Of a stretch of 11,085 bases of DNA, positions 1 through 6,359 are shown in pieces. The position numbers and the translations under genes were made by a program. The notes beneath the pieces were generated by a model. That model was not told where the DNA came from, searched no databases, and saw nothing but the letters and a program-made list of their open reading frames with translations. This DNA comes from Verrucomicrobiota bacterium (GTDB lineage Bacteria; Verrucomicrobiota; Verrucomicrobiia; Chthoniobacterales; UBA10450). The stretch lies in NCBI GenBank assembly GCA_003219095.1, contig QHPM01000121.1, forward strand, positions 1 to 11,085. The letters run 5' to 3'. How positions within the stretch are numbered: position 1 is the first letter of the stretch; each line of letters begins with the position of its first letter.

Positions 1-1
1 C

Positions 2-37
2 GCCATGCTGGAGAACGCAGAGATCATCAAGAAATAG
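2..37 (+). CDS. C-terminal tail of an unidentified rightward gene (partial)
   Basis: Reading from base 2, the frame gives AMLENAEIIKK and then a TAG stop at 35-37. This looks like the helical, charged end of a real protein. The other two rightward frames have no such look, and one of them runs on into the repeat element. Only 11 residues are inside the window, so neither family nor function can be stated. The neighbouring leftward glycosyltransferase ends at 271, so the two genes are convergent with a repeat element between them. Confidence 0.4.
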   Translation, partial: AMLENAEIIKK

Positions 38-112
38 CCGGCGTTTCGAGATTCAACCGGCGCGCAGGTACCAAACTGTGCGCCGTTTTGTTGTGGCGCA
101 TTACGCCTGCGT

Positions 113-320
113 ACAATTCTGTCATCCCGAAGCGCGTAGACGCTGAGGGACCTCTCAATTGCTCGCACCATCACACAAGTCTTGTTTGACCACTCTACAA
201 TCGAGAGATCCCTCACATGCATCCGGGATGACGCTGATAATACGCACCACCTCACACGGACTTTGTGTGATTACTTAACGACCGTGGGGTCCTCACGTTC
301 GTTCGGGATGACAGAGTTGT
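113..320. repeat. Inverted-repeat element, copy 1 (MITE/REP-like) with internal tandem duplication
   Basis: The ends are near-perfect inverted repeats. Bases 113-131 (ACAATTCTGTCATCCCGAA) match the reverse complement of 302-320 at 18 of 19 positions, and the inner 14 bases (118-131 and 302-315) are exact. Inside lie two imperfect direct copies of a 67-68 bp unit, 166-232 and 245-312. Both start CACCA, share CTCAC and end CGGGATGAC, so the right-end sequence occurs twice. No transposase is present. The element sits between the 3' ends of two convergent genes, and its right end is translated as the tail of the leftward glycosyltransferase. A related copy lies at 3359-3489 on the other strand. 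It could be a non-autonomous mobile element or a structural/terminator repeat. Confidence 0.8.
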
Positions 321-1029
321 TTGCGCGCAACGACAGCACTTCTCGCAGCATGCGGATGCTGTCGTGAACAAATCGCACCTTGCTGCCTTCATGATGATTC
401 CAGCGGACTGGAATTTCCCTGAGCCGCAATCCCGCTCGTTGTGCAAGCAAGAGCAGCTCCACATCAAAGCCAAAGCCGATGATTTTCGCGGCTTCGATAA
501 TTTGGCGACACGCTTCCATACGAAACGCCTTGAAGCCGCATTGGGTATCCCAAAAAGGGAGACCGGTCGCGACGCGGACCAGCAAATTAAAAACCCGCCC
601 ACCTTGTTCGCGCCGCCATGGCTGGCGATTGCCGATTAGTTTGCGATTAAGCGCGCGTGAACCAAAGGCAATATCCACTTCGCCGCGCGCGATCGGTTCA
701 ACAATTTTTGGAAGCTCATCAATCGGTGTCGAAAGATCCGCATCAAAAAAAACCGCGATCGGTTTCGTTGCGCTCAACAACCCGGTTCTCACTGCGGCCC
801 CTTTGCCGCGATTCGGAAAATTCTCCAGCAATCGAATTGCCACCGCCGACGGCATAGCGGCAACTTCGCGAATCACTTCGCCAGTGGAATCAGTCGAGCC
901 ATCATTGATGACAATCAATTCGCTACCCAGGCTTTCTTTTTCCAAATACGCAATCGTCGTAGCCAGCGTATCCCCAATGCGCACCGCTTCATTGAAGGCA
1001 GGGATGACAACGGAGATTGGAGGAAGCAT
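271..1029 (-). CDS. Glycosyltransferase family 2, dolichyl/polyprenyl-phosphate sugar transferase type
   Basis: This 252-aa GT-A fold enzyme probably moves a nucleotide-activated sugar to a polyprenyl phosphate or another envelope acceptor at the cytoplasmic face of the membrane. The N-terminus shows VVIPAFNE (residues 7-14), then VINDGSTD (about 40-47) and the metal-binding DAD (96-98, in FFDADLSTP). Further on are DTQCGFKAF (161-169) and GSKVRF (about 215), as in the DPM/ALG5-like branch. No C-terminal membrane segments are seen. I chose the ATG at 1029, 7 codons before the family's first strand; a TTG at 1077 in the same frame is less likely. The last 13-14 residues (SVIPNEREDPTVVK) come from the end of repeat copy 1, which also supplies the TAA stop. 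The gene follows the asparaginase gene by 60 bp on the same strand and may share its transcript. The exact donor and acceptor are unknown. Confidence 0.88.
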   Translation of the reverse strand: MLPPISVVIPAFNEAVRIGDTLATTIAYLEKESLGSELIVINDGSTDSTGEVIREVAAMPSAVAIRLLENFPNRGKGAAVRTGLLSATKPIAVFFDADLSTPIDELPKIVEPIARGEVDIAFGSRALNRKLIGNRQPWRREQGGRVFNLLVRVATGLPFWDTQCGFKAFRMEACRQIIEAAKIIGFGFDVELLLLAQRAGLRLREIPVRWNHHEGSKVRFVHDSIRMLREVLSLRANNSVIPNEREDPTVVK

Positions 1030-1089
1030 GAATGGACGCAGCGTCTCACTTGTGACTACGGAATGCGCAAGCTGCAAGCTCGCGCTACT

Positions 1090-2118
1090 TTATTTGTAAA
1101 TTTCGATTACGAACTTGCCGTCCTCGTGGACATGGCCGCGATACATTCCACTGGTATTAAACGGCAGTGCAATATTTCCGTCCTTGTCTACCGCAATGAG
1201 ACCGCCAGTGCCGCCAAGCTTTTCGGCATGAGCCAGCGCACGCTCGGCCGCTTCCGACAATGACATTCCACGGAGTTCCATCAACGCAGAAACCTGGTGC
1301 GCCACTGCTGCACGAATAAAAAATTCGCCGTCGCCGGTGCATGAGACGGCGCACGTCGCATTGTCGGCGTAAGTACCGGCACCGATCACTGGGGAATCAC
1401 CTACCCGACCCGGGAGTTTGTTGGTTGTCCCTCCGGTCGAGGTTGCAGCAGCAAGATTTTCCCGAGAGTCTCGCGCCACCGCGCCCACCGTTCCATGACG
1501 TTCGGTATCGGAGATAATAAATTTTTTGCTGCTGTCTGCACCAGCCTTCTCCGCCGCTTTCATTTTCTGCAACGCGTCCCAGCGATCCTGCGTGAAAAAA
1601 TATTTCGCGTCGACCAATTCGATCCCGTTGCGTTTGGCGAATTCCTCAGCGCCCCTGCCAATCATCATCACATGCTTCGATTTTTCCATGACGGCGCGTG
1701 CCAGAACGATCGGATTGCGAACGTGCTCGATCCCGGCAACCGCGCCCGCGCCCAGCGTTTTTCCATCCATGATCGCGGCATCCATTTCGTTTGTTCCAGC
1801 GCTGGTAAAAACTGAGCCTTTACCGGCATTGAAATGCGGATCGTCCTCCAATACGCGGACCGTAGCTTCCACCGCATCAAGACTCGACCCGCCGCGCTGC
1901 AAAATTTCGCGGCCCGTGCGGAGCGCATTTTCGATTCCAGCCCGATATTCCTGCTCTTTCTCCGGCGTTATTTTGTTTCGCTCAATTGTGCCGGCGCCAC
2001 CATGCACTACGAGTTGGAACCTTTGCCTGGTCATTGTTGGTGAGATTTCCTGGGCATGCGCGACCATTCCGCAAAGAGCGAAAGCAAAACAACGGATTGT
2101 CGGCGAAGTCAACTTCAC
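1090..2118 (-). CDS. iaaA: Secreted plant-type L-asparaginase / isoaspartyl peptidase (Ntn hydrolase)
   Basis: This 342-aa precursor belongs to the family that hydrolyses asparagine and beta-aspartyl dipeptides. It should self-cleave into alpha and beta subunits before the nucleophile threonine. The N-terminus has a signal peptide of about 22 residues (hydrophobic CFAFALCGMVAHA, likely cleaved after AHA), so the enzyme should act in the periplasm or outside. Family landmarks are VVHGGAGT (37-44), GSSLDAVEA (77-85), FNAGKGSVFT (96-105), the cleavage motif HGTVGAVA (nucleophile Thr210), STGGTTNK (227-234) and the substrate loop PGRVGDSPVIGAGTYAD (236-252). The beta-subunit region closes with GGTGGLIA and PFNTSGMYRG. 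The start is GTG at 2118; no in-frame start exists upstream before a stop, and later starts would lose the signal peptide. It is divergent from the family 61 glycosyltransferase across a very short gap and upstream of the family 2 glycosyltransferase. All catalytic elements look intact. Confidence 0.93.
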   Translation of the reverse strand: MKLTSPTIRCFAFALCGMVAHAQEISPTMTRQRFQLVVHGGAGTIERNKITPEKEQEYRAGIENALRTGREILQRGGSSLDAVEATVRVLEDDPHFNAGKGSVFTSAGTNEMDAAIMDGKTLGAGAVAGIEHVRNPIVLARAVMEKSKHVMMIGRGAEEFAKRNGIELVDAKYFFTQDRWDALQKMKAAEKAGADSSKKFIISDTERHGTVGAVARDSRENLAAATSTGGTTNKLPGRVGDSPVIGAGTYADNATCAVSCTGDGEFFIRAAVAHQVSALMELRGMSLSEAAERALAHAEKLGGTGGLIAVDKDGNIALPFNTSGMYRGHVHEDGKFVIEIYK

Positions 2119-2124
2119 GGTACC

Positions 2125-2130
2125 AAGGAA
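2125..2130 (+). promoter_or_regulatory. Possible ribosome binding site supporting an upstream GTG start
   Basis: AAGGAA lies 5 bases before a GTG at 2136 that is in frame with the family 61 glycosyltransferase. Using it would add 10 residues (VIVFNPGAIL) ahead of the ATG at 2166. It is the best Shine-Dalgarno-like site near this gene start, while the ATG at 2166 has only a weak GGCG-type match upstream. Confidence 0.4.
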
Positions 2131-2165
2131 ACAACGTGATTGTTTTTAACCCAGGCGCAATCCTG

Positions 2166-3329
2166 ATGGAGGTGCGAAATTTCATTCGCCGTCACAAGTG
2201 GCGATTCCGTCCGTTTAAGCGGCTGGTGCTACCGGCGCGATCGGCGAAACGCAGAGCACTCAAAGCTATCGAGACAATTTTAGGGCGAACTCCCCTGCGC
2301 CTCGAGCCATCAACTTTGGGTTACGCCACCGAACACACGGAAATTAGTGTGCGCGAAATTCATCCCGCCGAAGTCGTGCGCTTACCGTCACATCCGTTCC
2401 GACAGCGGACATCGTTTGACGAAATAAAAGCCGCCCCAGCTTTTGTTTTCGAAATTCCGAACGTAAATTTCTGGGCGCACTATGGCGGGGCTGTTGTCAC
2501 GGCAGAGAATGCGCTGCTGGCCGATCTCTCCCCGGAAGTTTGGGGGCCGGCGAACCACCGCATTTTTTCGCGCTGGCACCTGCCAAAATCGCAGTTGCTC
2601 AACGGGCGAATCGCGATCGGGGTCACGCCGGAAGCTGGCGGAAATTACTACCACTGGCTGCTCGATTTGTTGCCCAGAGTTCTTTTGCTCAAACACGCAA
2701 CCCAAAACTTTTCCAACTACGATGCGCTTTTGCTCAACGGTTCCCGGGCGACTTACGAACGAGAGACGCTGGCCGCGCTCGAGGTTCCGCCGGAAAAGAT
2801 CCGCTTCGTTGATTCGCGCGATCGTTTTCAAATCGCTTCGGCTGTTTTTCCTTCCCTGGACATCAACATCCTTGCTCCGTGGAAAGTTCACGGCCTGCGC
2901 GAGCTCCTTTCTTCTGGCAAACCGAATCAGCATCGTCGCCTTTATTTTTCGCGGGCACGCGCAGCAGTTCGGCGGATCGCGAATGAAAAAGAAATTTCAG
3001 AGGTCCTGCGTCAGCAAGATTTCGAAATTCTCGAAGCTGAGACTCTTTCCTGGCGGGAGCAGGCGGATTTGTTTGCCAATGCCAGTGTGATTGTCGCACC
3101 GCACGGTGCGGCGCTGGCCAACATCGTATTTTGCCAGCTGGGAACGCGAATCGTGGAAATCACTACCCGCGCGGGTTATCGCGATTGGTATTGGGAACTC
3201 GCCGCTGTTGCCGGGCTGTCCTACGAAGTTCTAGAGGCGCAGCCAACCAGGTCAGCCTCGGGACCAAATGAGAATGCCGATATGCTCGTGAGCCGCGAAG
3301 GTCTGGCTCGTTTGCTGGAGCGTTTGTGA
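2166..3329 (+). CDS. Glycosyltransferase family 61-like protein (DUF563)
   Basis: This predicted 387-aa glycosyltransferase belongs to the DUF563/GT61 type, usually found in polysaccharide or glycan synthesis. Visible landmarks are GNYYHWLLDLLPR (159-171), YFSRARAAVRRIANEKEI (260-277) and the nucleotide-sugar-site-like APHGAALAN (311-319) preceded by FANASVIV. Together these are the family signature of H-W-L, S-R-x(n)-R-x-I-x-N-E and P-H-G-A-x-L. The basic N-terminus (RRHKWRFRPFKRL) is not a signal peptide, and no transmembrane helix is evident, so a cytoplasmic or membrane-associated location is likely. ATG 2166 is the conservative start; GTG 2136 has a better ribosome binding site. The gene runs away from the asparaginase gene, so any promoter must lie within or overlap coding sequence. 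It ends in a TGA at 3327-3329 just before repeat copy 2. Sugar specificity cannot be read from the sequence. Confidence 0.88.
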   Translation: MEVRNFIRRHKWRFRPFKRLVLPARSAKRRALKAIETILGRTPLRLEPSTLGYATEHTEISVREIHPAEVVRLPSHPFRQRTSFDEIKAAPAFVFEIPNVNFWAHYGGAVVTAENALLADLSPEVWGPANHRIFSRWHLPKSQLLNGRIAIGVTPEAGGNYYHWLLDLLPRVLLLKHATQNFSNYDALLLNGSRATYERETLAALEVPPEKIRFVDSRDRFQIASAVFPSLDINILAPWKVHGLRELLSSGKPNQHRRLYFSRARAAVRRIANEKEISEVLRQQDFEILEAETLSWREQADLFANASVIVAPHGAALANIVFCQLGTRIVEITTRAGYRDWYWELAAVAGLSYEVLEAQPTRSASGPNENADMLVSREGLARLLERL

Positions 3330-3358
3330 CCGCACTGCGTAATATGTGCGTGTGTAAC

Positions 3359-3489
3359 TCTGTCATCCCGAACCCCGAATACTTTCGGGGTGAGGAAGAC
3401 CTCCCAGTCGTTGAAGAGTCATACCACCTCGTCTGAGGTTGTGCACAATCGTGAAGTCCCTCGGCGTCTGCGCGCCTCGTGATGACAGA
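3359..3489. repeat. Inverted-repeat element, copy 2 (opposite orientation, shorter)
   Basis: The left end TCTGTCATCCCGA (3359-3371) pairs with TCGTGATGACAGA (3477-3489) with one mismatch. The reverse complement of 3451-3489 matches bases 118-156 of copy 1 at 33 of 39 positions, so this is the same family inverted. It has only one internal unit, against two in copy 1. At 3372-3391 it contains a perfect hairpin with an 8-bp stem and TACT loop (accccgaatactttcggggt). It follows the stop of the family 61 glycosyltransferase by 29 bp and could form a transcript 3' structure, although no T-tract follows. Confidence 0.75.
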
Positions 3490-3514
3490 ATGTGCAGACG
3501 CGGTGTATCCTGAT

Positions 3515-3604
3515 CTAACCAGCGCCGGCGCCCGAAGAGGAATTTTGCTTCCCCAGCAATGCCAACCCGGCACTCGCCGTAGTTAGTAGCGCCCATTTGT
3601 TCAT
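3515..3604 (-). CDS. Possible 29-aa hydrophobic small protein
   Basis: A leftward ATG at 3604 opens a frame beginning MNKWALLTTASAGLALLGKQ and ending in a Ser/Gly/Ala-rich tail at a TAG (3515-3517). The pattern of a basic start, about 14 apolar residues and a short polar tail is that of a small membrane peptide or an uncleaved signal. Purine-rich sequence (AGAGGGAAAAGAAGAAA) lies just upstream and could bind ribosomes. It is divergent from the mlaE gene and convergent with the family 61 gene across repeat copy 2. I do not recognise a family. At this length chance is a serious alternative. The remainder of 3330-3647 holds repeat copy 2 and the mlaE leader, with no other gene visible. Confidence 0.3.
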   Translation of the reverse strand: MNKWALLTTASAGLALLGKQNSSSGAGAG

Positions 3605-3647
3605 TTTCTTCTTTTCCCTCTGAGGAAGTAAGGCACGTTCCGTAAAC

Positions 3648-4499
3648 ATGCCGACTGAAGCATCTGAAAAAGCTTCGCCGATTATTCCGGCAAATCCGGT
3701 CGTCGTCGTTCAAGGCGTAGGGCACCTCAGCCGCGAATTCATGCGCGAAGTGGGAAGTCTATTCTGGTTCATGGTTCTCACGCTGGACGAAACGGTGGAG
3801 CGCATTCGGGAGGGGCGCGTTCCGTTTCGCGCCACGAGTTTTTTCCGTCACTGCGAGCGTGCTGGTGTTGGGTCCGTTCCGCTGGTCGGTCTGGTTTCAT
3901 TTTTTCTCGGCCTAACCATGGCTTTGCTGACCGGCTACCAATTGCAGCGCTTCGGCACCGAGCGTCTCGTGCCTGGGTTGGTGGCAATTGCCTTCACCCG
4001 TGAGCTTGGTCCGCTGATTACCGGCATCATGCTGGCGGCTCGCATCGGCGCCGCTTTCACCGCCGAATTGGGAACGATGCAGGTTTCCGAAGAAGTGGAG
4101 GCAATCGAAGCGATGGGGATTGGGCCACTGCGGTTTCTGGTCGCACCGCGAATGCTTGCACTTTTTTTTCTCATGCCATGTCTCTCCACCGTTGCGAATC
4201 TAGCTGCGATCTTCGCCAGTTGTCTCATCTCCCGCGCTTATTTCAGCATCGCTTTCGTCTATTTTTTCGACCTCGTTCGTGACGCACTGCTCATTCGCGA
4301 CATCATCACCGGTGTTCTAAAAAGTTTTCTGTTTGGTCTCCTCATTGGCGGAATCGCCTGTTATCGGGGCCTCTCCGTCAAGGGCGGCGCAGCCGGAGTC
4401 GGTACCGCCACCACTTCCAGCGTCGTCACTGCTATCGCAACGGTGATTGGGTTCGATACCATGTATAACATCGTTTACACCGTCTTCTTTCCCACATGA
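3648..4499 (+). CDS. mlaE: MlaE-family ABC transporter permease (lipid transport)
   Basis: This 283-aa inner-membrane permease is of the MlaE/YrbE type and forms the transmembrane core of an MCE phospholipid transporter. Hydrophobic segments fall at about 37-46 (interfacial), 75-97, 107-135, 165-193, 199-215 and 222-240, with a final apolar stretch at 255-281. The signature FTRELGPLITGIMLAARIGAAFTAELGTM spans about 116-144 and is followed by EEVEAIEAMGI (148-158), the coupling region that contacts the ATPase. The ATG at 3648 is used; a ribosome binding site is poorly placed (GAGGAAG about 20 bases upstream). The gene overlaps the ATPase gene by 4 bases (ATGA), which implies coupled translation. 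With mlaF and mlaD it forms a compact three-gene operon. There is no MlaB (STAS) or MlaC gene in the window. The direction of lipid flow is not decided by sequence. Confidence 0.95.
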   Translation: MPTEASEKASPIIPANPVVVVQGVGHLSREFMREVGSLFWFMVLTLDETVERIREGRVPFRATSFFRHCERAGVGSVPLVGLVSFFLGLTMALLTGYQLQRFGTERLVPGLVAIAFTRELGPLITGIMLAARIGAAFTAELGTMQVSEEVEAIEAMGIGPLRFLVAPRMLALFFLMPCLSTVANLAAIFASCLISRAYFSIAFVYFFDLVRDALLIRDIITGVLKSFLFGLLIGGIACYRGLSVKGGAAGVGTATTSSVVTAIATVIGFDTMYNIVYTVFFPT

Positions 4500-5284
4500 C
4501 CGCGGCCAATTCATACATCGCCGAGCTCCGCGAGGTGACGATGCGGTTCGAAGAGAAAAAAGTGCTCGACGATCTTTCACTGAAAATTCGGTCTCAGGAT
4601 CGCCTTGTCATCCTGGGCCAGAGCGGCAGCGGCAAAAGCACGATTCTTCGCCTGATTCTGGGTATTTTGAATCCAAACGCAGGTTCGGTTTTCTTCAAAC
4701 AATTTGAAATTACGCGGCTGCCGCGGCGCAAGTTGCAGCGAGTCCGTCGCCATATCGGGATGGTTTACCAATACTCGGCCTTGCTCAGTTCACGCACCGT
4801 GCGCGATAACGTCGCTCTTCCCTTGGAAGAACTGACCGACCAGTCGCGCGAAGAGATTGACCAGATTGTCGATCAAAAACTCGAACTGGTTGGAATGAAA
4901 GATTCCAAGAATCTGATGCCTTCGGAGTTAAGCGGCGGGATGCGAAAACGCGTTAGCCTGGCCCGCGCGCTCGTCCTCGATCCGGAACTGGTTCTCTTCG
5001 ACGAACCGGTTGCAGGGCTCGACCCGGTGATGGCTTCAGTAATCGACGAATTGATTATCAGCCTGAGTGAAAAGTCGAAGGTCACTTCCGTCATTGTGAC
5101 CCACGAAATGGATAGCGCCTTTCGCATCGCCACGCGGATGGCTATGTTGTATCGGGGCAAGATTATTGAGGAGGGCAAACCTGAAAAGTTAAAGGAATCG
5201 AAAAATCCAGTGGTTTCTCAATTCTTAAGCGGCAGCACCGAAGGCCCCATTCTCGAAGGAACAAAGGATGCAACTACAGCGTAA
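4496..5284 (+). CDS. mlaF: MlaF-family ABC transporter ATP-binding protein
   Basis: This 262-aa cytoplasmic ATPase powers the Mla-type lipid transporter. The order of ABC motifs is complete: Walker A GQSGSGKST (41-49), Q-loop Gln92 (in MVYQYSALLSSRTV), signature LSGGM (145-149), Walker B LVLFDE with catalytic Glu170, D-loop AGLDP (173-177) and switch His203 (VTHEMD). The ALLSS segment and the LSGGMRKRVSLARAL stretch are typical of the MlaF/Ttg2A group. The start overlaps the permease stop by 4 bases. The last 17 bases overlap the start of the MCE gene, so all three products are probably made from one message in fixed ratio. A short C-terminal extension (about 243-262) is polar and variable. 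No key residue is missing. Confidence 0.96.
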   Translation: MTAANSYIAELREVTMRFEEKKVLDDLSLKIRSQDRLVILGQSGSGKSTILRLILGILNPNAGSVFFKQFEITRLPRRKLQRVRRHIGMVYQYSALLSSRTVRDNVALPLEELTDQSREEIDQIVDQKLELVGMKDSKNLMPSELSGGMRKRVSLARALVLDPELVLFDEPVAGLDPVMASVIDELIISLSEKSKVTSVIVTHEMDSAFRIATRMAMLYRGKIIEEGKPEKLKESKNPVVSQFLSGSTEGPILEGTKDATTA

Positions 5285-6287
5285 CGAAGTTCTCACTGGT
5301 TTACTGGTCGTCGCTACCCTCGCGGCTCTGACCGGGATACTGGTGCTGTTGGGCGCGCCAGGACTTTTTCGTCCGCTGACTATTTATAAGATATATTTTG
5401 ATAATGCCGCCGGCATTAAACTGGGCGCACCGGTGTTGTTGGCTGGCCGCAAGATTGGGCAGGTAGCAAAGCTTTATTCTCCCGTTTCGCAGGACGAGAG
5501 TAAGCGCGCCCTGGAAGTCGCAAGAACTTTGCGTGCGGCGGAGGCGAATTCGACTCCCGCTCCCGAGAAAGCGCCACGCTATGAGGTTCGGATCGATGTT
5601 CAGGTTGATCGAAATGCCCAGCTTTATCGCGATTCCAAAGCACGCATGATCACGCTCGGACTTCTCGGTGAGGTTGCGATTGACTTCACTGAAGGAACCG
5701 AATCGTCCGGCCGCGCCAATTCCGGCGAGCTCTTCGCCGGCGAACGAGTGCCCGATTTTGGCGAGGCCATCGCCAGAATGCTCGATATTATCGCTCCGGT
5801 CGCGACCGAGGCCACTGCTACCTTCAAGCAACTGGAATTGACTGCGGAAAATCTTAGTCACATCACCGACGAAAACTCGGAACTCAATCTTGCTCTTACT
5901 CAGTTCAAAACTCTGGGCGAACATCTTACTCAGCTCACCGGTCCGGAGAGCGCGCTTTCCAGTTCGCTAACAAATTTGAATCAACTTACCAGCGATCTGA
6001 CCAAGAACGATAATATCGCGGTAACTTTGCAGAACTTTCGTACTTCTTCGGAAAAGTTGAAGTCAACCCTGACTTCGCTCGGACCGTCTCTTCAGCAAAG
6101 TGCGGAGAATGTAAAAGAAGCCACCGCTACTCTGAAATCGGAACCATGGCGCCTGGTCTGGCCAAGCACAAAGAAGTATCCAGAGAATGCGCAACCGGGA
6201 ACTCCGGCTGGACAAAATATTAAAGCTGCTAGAGCAGCCCGATCTCCACGCCCTAGTCCAACACCTGCTCGCCGAGCTTCCCGATAG
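5268..6287 (+). CDS. mlaD: MlaD-like MCE-domain substrate-binding protein
   Basis: This 339-aa protein is anchored by one N-terminal transmembrane helix (about 9-31) and exposes an MCE domain to the periplasm to bind lipid. The MCE core is seen as YKIYFDNAAGIKLGAPVLLAG (40-60) with RKIGQVAKL, then YEVRIDVQVD (105-114) and MITLGLLGEVAIDFTEGT (127-144). Between the two halves is an insert of about 33 residues (71-103) rich in Glu, Ala and Pro. Residues 165-290 form a long helical, coiled-coil-like tail, followed by EPWRLVWPSTKKY (292-304), a motif I associate with MCE proteins of this kind. The end (about 310-339) is Pro, Ala and Arg rich and probably disordered. ATG 5268 has AAGGA 12 bases upstream inside mlaF. 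It likely assembles as a hexamer on the MlaEF complex. Confidence 0.94.
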   Translation: MQLQRNEVLTGLLVVATLAALTGILVLLGAPGLFRPLTIYKIYFDNAAGIKLGAPVLLAGRKIGQVAKLYSPVSQDESKRALEVARTLRAAEANSTPAPEKAPRYEVRIDVQVDRNAQLYRDSKARMITLGLLGEVAIDFTEGTESSGRANSGELFAGERVPDFGEAIARMLDIIAPVATEATATFKQLELTAENLSHITDENSELNLALTQFKTLGEHLTQLTGPESALSSSLTNLNQLTSDLTKNDNIAVTLQNFRTSSEKLKSTLTSLGPSLQQSAENVKEATATLKSEPWRLVWPSTKKYPENAQPGTPAGQNIKAARAARSPRPSPTPARRASR

Positions 6288-6304
6288 CCTAAAAAAATAG
6301 GCTA
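6285..6304 (+). other. Hairpin covering the mlaD stop codon
   Basis: TAGCCTA (6285-6291) and TAGGCTA (6298-6304) form a perfect 7-bp stem with an A6 loop. The first three bases of the stem are the mlaD stop codon. The following bases are A-rich, not T-rich, so it is not a standard intrinsic terminator for the rightward operon. It may be a transcript 3' end structure. Confidence 0.4.
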
Positions 6305-6347
6305 AAAATAGTTGCGAAATTAGTTTGCACATAATTGACAGACTGCT

Positions 6348-6354
6348 AGGAAAG
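6348..6354 (+). promoter_or_regulatory. Ribosome binding site of the small basic protein
   Basis: AGGAAAG ends 5 bases before the ATG at 6360; its AGGA core has an 8-base spacer. It fixes the start of the following gene, which also begins at the only convincing N-terminal methionine. Confidence 0.6.
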
Positions 6355-6359
6355 TCGTC

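Noticed and set aside
78..99. Weak stem TGCGCC/GGCGCA as a terminator of the first partial gene
   Set aside because: The stem is six pairs with a 10-base loop and there is no T-tract; too weak to call.
479..1099. Rightward 206-codon open frame
   Set aside because: It lies antisense to the family 2 glycosyltransferase, which has full catalytic motifs; the composition is that of a shadow frame.
1526..2149. Rightward 207-codon open frame
   Set aside because: It is antisense to the asparaginase gene and has no recognisable motif.
3163..3573. Leftward open frame across repeat copy 2
   Set aside because: It is antisense to the end of the family 61 gene and translates the repeat; no coding signal of its own.
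5301..5924. Leftward 207-codon open frame
   Set aside because: It is antisense to the MCE gene, which is certain from its domain and operon position.
6335..6340. TTGACA as a -35 promoter box before the small basic protein gene
   Set aside because: A -10 box at normal spacing would fall inside the coding region; no convincing -10 was found.
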